A stretch of 64,000 nt of DNA, taken from Skeletonema tropicum (lineage: Eukaryota > Bacillariophyta > Thalassiosirophyceae > Thalassiosirales > Thalassiosiraceae). The position numbers were made by a program, and so were the translations under genes. How positions within the stretch are numbered: the stretch's first letter is position 1; every line of letters begins with the position of its first letter. Shown piece by piece: positions 1-9,002 of this stretch. The stretch is from assembly GCA_037178625.1 (NCBI GenBank), contig CM074128.1:868001-932000 (forward strand), in the 5' to 3' direction. The notes beneath the pieces were generated by a model. The model searched no databases and was not told the origin of the DNA. It saw nothing but the letters and a program-made list of their open reading frames with translations.

Positions 1-732
1 GCCAAGTACTCTGATGGTGGAGATTACAAGTTCGTCTATTGGGGTCCTAGCGGATCAATAACGAGGTTGCACTCAGATGTTCTGCACTCTTTCTCGTGGT
101 CTTACAATGTCACAGGCTCAAAGAAGTGGACCTTTTACATACCGAATACAAATAGTGAAAGTGGCAGCAGCGATGAGAATGCTGACAGATCGTTTGATGT
201 TATCCAAAACAAAGGAGAAACTATATTTGTTAGCTCGCAAATCAAGCACGAAGTGGTCAACCTTGTGGAAACTCTGTCAATCAATCATAACTGGATTACA
301 AGTGCCAATATAGACAATACCTGGCAATGCATTTGCAGTGAAATCAACGCAATTGAGCGCGAGATAAAGGAGTGGGAAGTTATACCTGAGGATGATTTTG
401 AAGCAAGAGAGAATATGTTGAGAGGATGCATTGGCCTTGATGTTACAACATTCTTTTTCATGATTTTGGTGGAAGTCTCTGAACTGTTTGTGCAGGTATT
501 TTCTGACATAGATGAAAAGTTTGAGATTGACAATCAAATTATGCACGATCATGCTGTAAGCATATGCAATTTAGTCAAGGTTCTTGGCGAAGTGTCGACC
601 AGTGAAGAGGCCAAGACAGCTCAGCGATTGCAAGCAGTTCTGGGCTCTACAAGCAAAGCCAATCAAGCCGGATCGCTTGCAGCATTCGTTTTGAGTTTGA
701 TTGATTCACTGAATAAGCAGCGCTCTAGCTAA
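1..732 (+). CDS. JmjC-domain 2-oxoglutarate/Fe(II) oxygenase, JMJD4-like (5' partial)
   Basis: The frame is open from base 1, so the N-terminal part lies outside the window; 243 codons and the stop are present. An HxD iron-binding pair is seen at partial residues 24-26 (motif RLHSDVLHSFSW) and the distal iron-binding His at residue 83 (IKHEVVNL), followed by SINHNW. This combination is typical of the JMJD4 branch of small JmjC hydroxylases. Human JMJD4 hydroxylates a lysine of the translation termination factor eRF1; a similar role here is inference from family. A helical C-terminal region without known motif follows. The gene is convergent with the PNGase gene, only 48 bp between the two stop codons, so the 3' UTRs probably overlap. 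Confidence 0.75.
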   Translation, partial: AKYSDGGDYKFVYWGPSGSITRLHSDVLHSFSWSYNVTGSKKWTFYIPNTNSESGSSDENADRSFDVIQNKGETIFVSSQIKHEVVNLVETLSINHNWITSANIDNTWQCICSEINAIEREIKEWEVIPEDDFEARENMLRGCIGLDVTTFFFMILVEVSELFVQVFSDIDEKFEIDNQIMHDHAVSICNLVKVLGEVSTSEEAKTAQRLQAVLGSTSKANQAGSLAAFVLSLIDSLNKQRSS

Positions 733-780
733 TAACTTATCTGTCATTTTATGAGATCATCTATCGCTCGGAGCCCGTTC

Positions 781-3700
781 TCACCTGCTTTGATATGTCT
801 CCAATACTTTTTCTAACACCTTGCTTAAAAGCTCGAGATCAACTGATAAAGGAATAGACGCCACAAAATCAACGTCTGAATGAAATGCAGAGAAGTTGAG
901 ACTTTGTAGAAGCTCCATGCTCCCTGAATTCGACGTTATTCTGTCGAAAACTCTATTGGAAAGACGAAAGTTTCGGAATCGAGGGTTTGTTGGATCTTTT
1001 TGCACATTCGCCACATACTTCTGAGCAGTTGATACTACTGCCACCAACTTGTCTTTATCTTCAGAGTTCATTTTGTAAAATGTGTCTACTGTCTTTGCAA
1101 CTGAGATGTTCGCTGTCACATCCGACTTGCATTGCGTGGCAACTTTACTTTCGCCCCCCATATTACCTGATTCTAGTTTTTCATTGCCTTGCTGCAGAGT
1201 TGCTTGCTTTATTGCTTCCGCTGCAGCTTCATTTGGTGCCAGACCTTGGGCAACAAGTCGCGGGAAAAGTTCTTTCACTCGAACTGCAATATCCTCTTTG
1301 GATAACGGGCTCGGGGCCGTGACTTTCTTCTCTACCGCTCTCTTGAGGTATGTCTCTGCTTTGGTATTTCTTCCTCCAGTCTGGGCAGTTTCATCTGCCT
1401 CGGCGCAGGAAAGGGCCAGGATGTCAATCATTGATTTGCTTTCCTCAGGAATCTTATCTAACCAACTATGGAACAAACGTTCAATCGCTTGTTCTCCGTA
1501 CTGACAAGCTTGGTGCACCTCTCTTCTGCTCTCATCAGGTGACACAACAATGCGTCCAGATAACGAGTCGATAATTACCAAGCTAGGGATCCCTCGAACA
1601 CCAAATAGCGACTTTGCTCTTTGGGCAAGCTCTCTTTGTGAGAATGGCATTGCTTTGAATGGCATCTTTTTGTAGTATTGTTGGAATTCTGCATCACTTC
1701 TATCGGAGCTAACGAACACAATTTCAAGCCCATGACTAGGTGCTACCTCCTCCTTCAAGACATTGTGAAATTCGATGAGCATGGGAGTAAAGCTTCGGCA
1801 GGGGCTGCACCAATTTGCTGAAAAGTACAGCGCTATTAGACGCGAATTTGCTAATACACTAGATGTGTCTAGTAGCGTTGGATCAGACGAGTTGTCATTT
1901 TTCACAAGAAGCTGGCTCCCGAGAAGCCCGTTAAAGTAGTCATCGGCTATTGGGATGTCAAAGTTAGGAATACCTGTATTCTTTGAATCGTGCTTTTCTT
2001 CCACAACATCATCGTCAGGGACAATTGCATCTGGTAAATAATGATATGTTGTCCAAGATGAATCTTCGCTTTCAGCAGTAGTCTGAGTCGGTCCATTCGC
2101 TGCCCTAAAAGGAAATGCACTGTTTTGAATCAGATACACTGGGGCCTCAGACCTTGTTGTGTACCCAACAATTGAGGATAAATTGGAATCTTTCTCCATG
2201 TAGGCTTCAAACGCAACTCGTTTCTGGTAGTTACTCGCAAGAAGTTGCGTATTCAAGGGCATAATATAATCAGGAAGTCGCGTAAAGACCGCAGCAGGTA
2301 CGGTATTTTTCTCCGAACGAAGCTTGTAAGTGGTAGATGCTGAAGATTTGTCCAATTGGATAGATACTTCCATTGACGACGATTCCGAAGATACATGGAA
2401 CGACGACCACGTTGGATGAAACGCAAGACGACCAATGAATGAAACCAAATTCTCCGGCGACGAGGTAACTTTGTCATAATCAAATCCACCGAGTCTACCA
2501 AATTTGGAAATCTCCAAGCAATCAGTTTTGTTGGTAGTTTCCTTCTCCTTTTCTCCATCCACCTTTTCATCAACAAAGGAGCAAAGAGCGACAATCCTTC
2601 CATCTGGAACAGTGTTCAAGAATGATGCTACAGACGACCAGTCTAAAAATGCCTTCGATTGCAACATACATCCTGACAGCTCATCCACAATCACAACTGC
2701 GACACCAGTTGCAAGTGATGCTGCACATGGTACTCCATTAACTTCAATGGACCATCTCTTTCCTTCCGCAGCTTTGGGACGCACCGCGATAATAACATCA
2801 TTTTGATGACGAGGTGTGGGAAGAAAGCTTTCAACCCAAAAACTGGTTTCCTCTGGAGAATCTTCACCATCACCATCCTTCTTCTCTTCCGTTTTTGACG
2901 TATCATTCCCTTCTCCCAATTCACGGCGTGCTGCCTTCCAAGCCAGAGATCCACTAATTCTTCCCTCACGGTATTCTGAATCCCAGACTCCAGAAGATTG
3001 AACAGTATTGAAAAACTTTGCTTCCATTTTGGCACGTTTGTCCAACTCTTCCGCACGTCCCTTGGCCATATTGCTCATTTGCCGCACGGTCCCATTCATC
3101 TGCATGAACACCTGATCACTCATCACCTCATTCGGTGAGAACTCACGGCGTCTAATTTGAAATTTGTCCGACAAGAATTTCCTTGTGTATCGTTTCGAAA
3201 CATCCGCCACAGAATCATTTGTTGCCCCCACAGCATAGCTCAACTTTTTGCCCCAACCCTGTTCATACATGTTGGGACGATCGATCAATCCCTCACACGA
3301 ATCTGCCATAAGCCAACGTTGTTGTCGAACGGACCATACTTCTACCCATACATGATCTGAAAAATCTAAAATGTACCGAGTATCAAATCCAAGAGCACGG
3401 CAAAACGCTCCAAATAGATTGGCGAACTCTCCACACCGGCCACGTTTGGATTTCAATAGAGCTCTTGGGGAATTGTACCGTGGAAAGGTAGTTTCAGTGT
3501 TGCAGAGTGTACAGTTGTAGACTTCCACACGAGAAGCACCGCCGGTCTTTTCCTCTTGTGTCGTTGGCCCTCTGACCCCCTTGGTTTCCATCTTTTTGCC
3601 ATCATCATTTCCAGTGCAAGTGCTATTGCAGCAGGGGGGTTGATTGCACCACTTCATCACTTCTGTTTTAAAGTAAAGAGTCAGCCGCTTCAATAAGAGA

Positions 3701-4059
3701 TCATCTCCTTCATAGTTCACATCATCGTCTCTAAAGTAAGGCGACTTGGTCACGTTTTCACCAGCACCGGCAGATGACGTATTGCCGTCACCGCTCAAGA
3801 AGGATCGCCAATCAGCCTCTCTCTCGCAAACAAGCTCTGGAACTAACAGTTCCATTGGAATCGATTCACGAATTTCAGTGAGGAGGGATTTGTCACTCTC
3901 CCATTGTTTGGCTGTGCGTATGGCCGAGTCAATTCGGCCGTGAAGAGGAGTTGCCATTGTTACGATATGAGGATCTTCTACAGTGCTGTAGCTCTCACGT
4001 CGCCCGTGCCTGTACTTATCATTACACCGGCCCTTTTGATTTGGTTGTGCCGATGCCAT
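781..4059 (-). CDS. PNG1: Peptide:N-glycanase with ILEI/FAM3-like, thioredoxin and C-terminal PUB domains
   Basis: 1092 aa from the first ATG; the frame also runs 8 codons upstream without one. Residues about 130-300 form the transglutaminase-like PNGase core: Cys209 (RGRCGEFAN), His236 (SDHVWVE) and Asp253 (MADSCEG) are the catalytic triad, with Zn-type cysteines upstream (WCNQPPCC, CTLC). A PAW-like start (GRISGSLAWK) is near 367. Residues 430-500 resemble an ILEI/FAM3 module (EVNGVPC, VPDGRIVAL). Residues 720-860 are a nucleoredoxin-type thioredoxin with active site WCSPC. Residues 990-1085 resemble a PUB domain. PNGase removes N-glycans from misfolded glycoproteins exported from the ER; PUB binds p97/VCP. 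In animals PUB is N-terminal, so this order is unusual. No signal peptide, which suggests a cytosolic enzyme. Confidence 0.85.
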   Translation of the reverse strand: MASAQPNQKGRCNDKYRHGRRESYSTVEDPHIVTMATPLHGRIDSAIRTAKQWESDKSLLTEIRESIPMELLVPELVCEREADWRSFLSGDGNTSSAGAGENVTKSPYFRDDDVNYEGDDLLLKRLTLYFKTEVMKWCNQPPCCNSTCTGNDDGKKMETKGVRGPTTQEEKTGGASRVEVYNCTLCNTETTFPRYNSPRALLKSKRGRCGEFANLFGAFCRALGFDTRYILDFSDHVWVEVWSVRQQRWLMADSCEGLIDRPNMYEQGWGKKLSYAVGATNDSVADVSKRYTRKFLSDKFQIRRREFSPNEVMSDQVFMQMNGTVRQMSNMAKGRAEELDKRAKMEAKFFNTVQSSGVWDSEYREGRISGSLAWKAARRELGEGNDTSKTEEKKDGDGEDSPEETSFWVESFLPTPRHQNDVIIAVRPKAAEGKRWSIEVNGVPCAASLATGVAVVIVDELSGCMLQSKAFLDWSSVASFLNTVPDGRIVALCSFVDEKVDGEKEKETTNKTDCLEISKFGRLGGFDYDKVTSSPENLVSFIGRLAFHPTWSSFHVSSESSSMEVSIQLDKSSASTTYKLRSEKNTVPAAVFTRLPDYIMPLNTQLLASNYQKRVAFEAYMEKDSNLSSIVGYTTRSEAPVYLIQNSAFPFRAANGPTQTTAESEDSSWTTYHYLPDAIVPDDDVVEEKHDSKNTGIPNFDIPIADDYFNGLLGSQLLVKNDNSSDPTLLDTSSVLANSRLIALYFSANWCSPCRSFTPMLIEFHNVLKEEVAPSHGLEIVFVSSDRSDAEFQQYYKKMPFKAMPFSQRELAQRAKSLFGVRGIPSLVIIDSLSGRIVVSPDESRREVHQACQYGEQAIERLFHSWLDKIPEESKSMIDILALSCAEADETAQTGGRNTKAETYLKRAVEKKVTAPSPLSKEDIAVRVKELFPRLVAQGLAPNEAAAEAIKQATLQQGNEKLESGNMGGESKVATQCKSDVTANISVAKTVDTFYKMNSEDKDKLVAVVSTAQKYVANVQKDPTNPRFRNFRLSNRVFDRITSNSGSMELLQSLNFSAFHSDVDFVASIPLSVDLELLSKVLEKVLETYQSR

Positions 4060-4275
4060 CGTGAATCGTGTGAAGGATATCAAGAAGATCTTTTGAGCGT
4101 TCCAGGTACAGATACATAAGCCTTCGGAATTAGTACAAAATCTTTGTGGTGCGACAGTAAGATAATCATTAGGTTACTTATCTAGTTCCTGACAGGAGTT
4201 GTTATAAAAGTCACTTGTCACTTCTTCATCATTGCCTATGATTGGAGTCTGCTGCAATCAATCAGCATCAAGAAT

Positions 4276-4425
4276 TCACACATCAAGAGCCTCACCATCT
4301 AGATCTTCATCTGACAGCGATACACCATCTAAATCTCCATCTGACAATGGTTCACCATCCAGATCATCTTCATCCAGTGCTTCGCCATCCAGATCTTCGT
4401 CTACTATCGCACTGTTCTGGTCATT
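4276..4425 (-). repeat. Acidic DLDGE tandem repeat at the C-terminus of U2SURP
   Basis: The last ~45 codons of the SR140 gene contain four imperfect copies of a roughly 10-codon unit encoding DEDLDGEALD or DGDLDGVSLS. On the plus strand this reads as a repeated CCATCTAGATCTTCATCTG-like sequence. It is in frame and keeps the protein acidic. Confidence 0.7.
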
Positions 4426-6525
4426 CTTTTCATCCTGATCGGCTACTGCAACAAACCCACCACCTACAGGGACAGTAGATGCCTTTGTAACATGCATCTC
4501 AAGTTCTTCTGCTTTGTCTGTTTCTGATGATTCATTTTCTCTAATTTCACTGACTTGCTCCTCTTCTTCTTCTTCCTGAATGATTTTTGCTACTGATATT
4601 TTGCGACCTTCGAACTTACTTTCTAAATCATCTATATACGAAGAATCAAATACACTCCAGTTCACCCATGCGCTTAGTACGGAGCTCACAGCCTTTTTCA
4701 GCTTGGCCATAACAATGCGTCCTGCTTTTCCATTTCCGTGACGACCCAAGCTCTCGAATATTTCAGGTGCCATTTTTTCAATTGCATCTCGGTATTGAAA
4801 CGCGTTCTTAACGCCAGGTTGTTGAGAGTTGAAAAGAATATCTGACAGCAGGAACAATCTTGCAATCCTTGTATCTACAGAAATGCCACCATCCTGTTCC
4901 AGTAACGACTCTTTCAACAGTCCAGATATCTCTCTAGCAGCACCACTCTTTTGAAATGCATATGACATGGCATCACAAATTGATTCTTGCGAGGCGCAAA
5001 GTTTCTTTCGTAACAACTCATCAAATTTCCCTCTCTCCCAATCATTCAATTTTAGCTCGCCTCGACTAAACTTGGCACGTTCCATTTCTCTTCCTGTCTT
5101 TTGTGATAATCTCCTTCTTTCTTCTTGAGCAGCTACTCTGTCGTTTTCTAGGCGCTTTGTTTCTTCTTCTTCCATATGCGCAGCTTCTTTGTTCAATGCT
5201 GGAGGGATCCACCATCTTCCATGTGGTTCAAACATTACAAAGGGTTCTGTCCTCCACGAGTTCTCTCCATCGCCTTGACAGAATGAATATACTCGCCATC
5301 TATAAAAGATGTGCTCTGCCATTTGTTCTTCGTCTCCCTCACCATATGATAAGAATTGAAAATCTGGATTTGAAGATTCCGCTTCAATGAGCTTTTGTTC
5401 TAGCAATGAACCATCTTTTGCAACAAATGATGCAACAGTCGTGATAAATTTTAACCGCAGTGGGTCTGCTGGCGTTGTTACAACAATTGCGTTGGCAGAG
5501 TTCTTTACGGGGTCATATACAGGCGTGCCATATTTAAAGGAATCACTGAGTTGAGTAGCCTTTGCTTTGTTTTCCTCCAAAGAGTAAGCAGTCGATGATT
5601 GTTTTGATTCAATTGACACATCTATTTTTTCCGTTTCCGCTATCGTTCCTCCTCTTGGCTTCTTTCTCATGTTGGCTGGCACGCCCACGCCAAATTTCAC
5701 AGTCTTTTTTACATTCTTACCCCACCTCAAGACAATGCGTCTCCCATTTCCAAAGACGTCTGCATCACAGTAGGCATCAAATGCATCTTCGGCATCTTTA
5801 CGTGACATGAAACAAACAAAGCCTGTATTACGATTACGAGCACGTTCTTCGCTTGTTCTTGGCCACATTATTTTGACAGAATAGAGATCGCCTGAGAAAG
5901 AGAGTATATTTCACGAGAAGTCTCGCAGGTGTAGTTAGCATGATGATCTTTGTGGCACGTGACAACATTATCCATTATTACACGAAACCTGATCCTCACC
6001 AAATTGCCGAAACGCATCCGTTAGTTCCTCCTCGGTTGTTGACGGATGCAGATTACCCACAAATACATTTGAAGTTAGATGTTCTTGTCCTGGTTCCACG
6101 AAACTGCCCATCTTTTGTGGTGGCGGCCGATCGTACCCATCACCATAGTAAGATGCCTCGAGTGCGTAAATACTTCCGTGATCTTCCGCTTTAGAAGTTG
6201 CTGGTTGATCAGATGGCTTTGTAGATTGCAACTCTTGGAGAAGCGCATCCATTTTTGCTTGACGAGAAGCATTTGCATGATGGTGGCGTTTGTTCGATGA
6301 TGTTTCAGTGCTTGGGAGGGCAGATGTCGGAGGTTTATTTACGTCATCGTCATCATTTTTTTCATTGGCCGATGGATTATTTATGACACCACTGCTGCTG
6401 GTGGTGCGCGGTCGCTTCTGTCCACCCTTCTTCTTCGATATAGCAGCAAAACCACCATCGTCGCTATCGGATGAGCTGCTGTCGCCACCAAAGCCCTTTA
6501 GAGGCTTACCACGCCGGACTACCAT
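4276..6525 (-). CDS. U2SURP: U2 snRNP-associated SURP protein (SR140), two exons
   Basis: Exon 1 is 6525-6000 and exon 2 is 5891-4276, with a 108-bp intron (donor G|GTGAGG, acceptor CTCAG|GC). The splice joins the two halves of the RRM in frame (FGDLYSVKIMWPRTSEERAR), which matches SR140 closely, and gives 713 aa. Order: basic/acidic N-terminus with a KPLKGFGG motif, RRM (VFVGNL and GFVCF), SURP module (FIFYRW-type, here EHIFYRWRVYSF), then a CID (WERGKFDELL onward) ending in FEGRK. A short acidic tandem repeat based on DLDGE closes the protein. SR140 is a U2 snRNP/splicing factor. An alternative ATG at 6600 adds 25 residues; 6525 was preferred because the conserved region starts there. Confidence 0.88.
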
Positions 6526-6718
6526 GGTACAGATCTGCTGTGGTATCAATCGCTCACAATGGTGATACTTGTAGACAAATCGAAAAGATTTTGGCGCCAT
6601 CTGCAAAAAATTCCGCGAAGCTCTTCGGTGACATCTTCATCGAGCAAAAAGGTTCTCAATTCTCAATGGCTATGTAACAGGCCAGTACTTATGCATTGCA
6701 ACTCCTTCATATTGAAAG
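6526..6718. promoter_or_regulatory. Short divergent promoter region (U2SURP / SDR)
   Basis: Only about 120-190 bp separate the start codons of the divergently transcribed U2SURP and SDR genes, so their promoters and 5' UTRs must share this segment. No specific element is recognisable. Confidence 0.4.
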
Positions 6719-7543
6719 ATGTACCGAAACGTCGTAGCAATCATATCAGGAGGAGCTTCTGGACTCGGAGCTGCAACAGCTTCGTATCTCACTAGAAATG
6801 GGGCTCGCGTGATGGTGGCAGATCTACCACAAGCGCAAGAGAATTTTTTTAAAATGGAAGCATCTGTAATGGGATCTGACGACAAAAATGGAAATGGTAG
6901 CCTGAAGTTTTCTCAGGCAGATGTCCGCAGTGAAGATGACATTTCCAACGCCTTGGATATGGCAGAGGAAGAGTTTGGCGAGCAAGTGAATGTGGCAGTA
7001 AACTGTGCAGGGATTGCTCCAGCACGAAAGACTCTTTCGCAAAAAAAAACAGAGGATGGATCAGTGACATCAACTCGCTTGCATTCATTAGAAGAATTCT
7101 CAAAAACAATACAAGTGAATACTGTCGGAACTTTCAATCTTGCTCGATTGGCTGCAGATAGGATGGCTCAGCGAGCTGCAGACGATAATGGGCTCAGAGG
7201 GTGTATCATTAACACCGCAAGTGTTGCAGCATACGATGGACAAATTGGTCAGGTTGCCTACTCATCAAGTAAAGGTGGGGTGGTAGGCATGACTCTACCC
7301 ATGGCAAGAGATCTAGCTCCAGTTGGTATCAGAGTGATGACAATAGCTCCTGGGCTCTTCATGACGCCACTTCTCGCCGGATTACCAGAGAAAGTTCATA
7401 AGGAGCTTGTAAAAAACGTTCCTTGTCCGAATCGATTGGGTGATCCTCTTTACTATGCTCAACTGGTCGGTAGCATCGTGACAAATCCATATTTGAACGG
7501 TGAAGTGATTCGTTTGGATGGTGCCTTGCGGATGCCGCCGTGA
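6719..7543 (+). CDS. Short-chain dehydrogenase, 3-hydroxyacyl-CoA dehydrogenase type 2 (HSD17B10)-like
   Basis: 274 aa, a classical Rossmann SDR. Visible motifs: cofactor loop GGASGLG (residues 11-17), Asp35 after beta-2 favouring NAD(H), NCAG (95-98), catalytic Ser168 (NTASV), Tyr181 and Lys185 (YSSSK), and a C-terminal GEVIRLDGALRM typical of the HSD17B10 branch. The family oxidises short and branched 3-hydroxyacyl-CoA in mitochondrial beta-oxidation and isoleucine breakdown; in animals it is also the MRPP2 subunit of mitochondrial RNase P. The sequence starts directly with the first beta strand, so there is no obvious cleavable presequence, as in the animal protein. Intronless. Confidence 0.8.
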   Translation: MYRNVVAIISGGASGLGAATASYLTRNGARVMVADLPQAQENFFKMEASVMGSDDKNGNGSLKFSQADVRSEDDISNALDMAEEEFGEQVNVAVNCAGIAPARKTLSQKKTEDGSVTSTRLHSLEEFSKTIQVNTVGTFNLARLAADRMAQRAADDNGLRGCIINTASVAAYDGQIGQVAYSSSKGGVVGMTLPMARDLAPVGIRVMTIAPGLFMTPLLAGLPEKVHKELVKNVPCPNRLGDPLYYAQLVGSIVTNPYLNGEVIRLDGALRMPP

Positions 7544-7611
7544 ATATCGAATGTTCATGTGGCAAAATTATCTCTAAATATGTAATAGTGTTATCATCAT
7601 CAGAAGTACAA

Positions 7612-8469
7612 TCAATCTACCTTCTTTGTCGCCTTCTTTTTTTTTCCTCCTTTAATTACAGCACCAATGATTTTACTCGCCCAAAAGTATTGTAGAATAG
7701 TTAGAACCAGTGATGCAAGGACAAAGATCAACAATATGATTTGTGTACTGAAAACTTCACTTGAATACAAAAGCATTGACGCAAGAGAGACGAAATTCCA
7801 ATATATTGGCGTCCACAACACCACTCTAACAAGCAGAAAGGCAATGCCAAACACCACTCTAACACTCTTGTAAACACCTGGGTATTTCTGGATCCAATCG
7901 GGATTGTTCTTGAATGAATTCATTACCGAGAGAGGCACGCTGCTAATTTCAATCACCCCATAAAAGAAGGGTGTGAAATATCGAAAGCCACTACTTATAA
8001 ATGCAGTTACCGAGCCGACACAAATGACAGCCACGTGATGAATGATCATTGATTTTGCTTCACCGACGAAGAAGATTCCAATTGGTAGTGCCCATAGTTG
8101 ATAACCGACCTGACCTGCCGAGAAGAGCATCATATGCTCATTGCCTACAATTCGATCTAATATTGTTTCGTCTGATTTGATTTTGAAAATTTGATAGTAA
8201 ATACCGACGCATCCGAGGGTAAGGTTGACGAATAGATTGGTAATTTGATAAGATGCCTTCCATGTCGCATGTGTCGTCTCCTTGCTCCCCTGCCAAACTT
8301 TCACCATTTGCAATACTACAAGATGGAAAATGGTGATTGATCCGGCAATGGATAAGATCCAAGTGATGGCTTCCTTGTGATCCTCTGGAGGAAGAAATGT
8401 GGGAACATCCCGATGGATCGCTTCGAATAATGCGGAGTCGTATTTTACTATTACTGGTGATGGAATCAT
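7612..8469 (-). CDS. TLC-domain multi-pass membrane protein
   Basis: 285 aa with about six to seven hydrophobic segments (ITWILSIAGSITIFHLV; LFVNLTLGCVGIYYQIF; MMLFSAGQVGYQLWALPIGIF; IHHVAVICVGSVTAFISSGF; VVFGIAFLLVRVVLW; IILLIFVLASLVLTILQYFW). The IHHVAV motif and the aromatic, Ser-rich helix after it fit the TRAM/LAG1/CLN8 (TLC) fold. TLC proteins act in ER lipid metabolism (ceramide synthesis) or lipid homeostasis. The Lag1 double-His motif is only partly present, so ceramide synthase activity is not claimed. The C-terminus is lysine-rich (GGKKKKATKKVD), which fits ER retention but is not a strict KKxx signal. Convergent with the SDR gene, 68 bp apart. Confidence 0.65.
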   Translation of the reverse strand: MIPSPVIVKYDSALFEAIHRDVPTFLPPEDHKEAITWILSIAGSITIFHLVVLQMVKVWQGSKETTHATWKASYQITNLFVNLTLGCVGIYYQIFKIKSDETILDRIVGNEHMMLFSAGQVGYQLWALPIGIFFVGEAKSMIIHHVAVICVGSVTAFISSGFRYFTPFFYGVIEISSVPLSVMNSFKNNPDWIQKYPGVYKSVRVVFGIAFLLVRVVLWTPIYWNFVSLASMLLYSSEVFSTQIILLIFVLASLVLTILQYFWASKIIGAVIKGGKKKKATKKVD

Positions 8470-8805
8470 TGCTGTCGTGTAGGAAACTATAGATAGATGA
8501 CTGATGTTGCTCCTCCTCCTCTTTATCTTTTTTCTTTAGAGTTATTGACAGTTCTTCGTTCGCTGCACTCAGTTGAACGATGTATTCATGATCATACCTC
8601 CTACCTCCTACACTTCTACGGCCACCGAGTGGTTGACGCAGTACAAGGCGTGTCGTGTGACTGTATACTTGCTACTTCTTGTTCTTCTGTCGTTCGTGCT
8701 TTGTGCCAAAAAATGATGTCGCTGGACCACTTATGTTACATTTGCGGTTTTAAAGACAGACCACAAAGTAGGAGATTGGTTTAAAAATGCAATACTTAAA
8801 TCGAT

Positions 8806-8973
8806 TGTGAAACTCCTCAAATTTTATCACGTTGAAACCGTCGTGATCTCAAACGAACACCGTTGGACAATGCGAACACAGAATACAGATGTGAAACTCC
8901 TCAAATTTTATCACGTTGAAACCGTCGTGATCTCAAACGAACACCGTTGGACAATGCGAACACAGAATACAGA
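8806..8973. repeat. 84-bp perfect tandem duplication with internal inverted repeat
   Basis: Two adjacent 84-bp copies (8806-8889 and 8890-8973), apparently identical, lie in the 532-bp divergent interval between the TLC gene and the alpha/beta hydrolase gene and end 29 bp before the latter's ATG. Each copy carries ATCACGTTGAAACCGTCGTGAT, whose 6-base ends are complementary and could form a small stem-loop. The rest of 8470-8805 shows no coding potential. Confidence 0.85.
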
Positions 8974-9002
8974 GGTGTGATGGGCTGGTGATGGGTTAGA
9001 AG

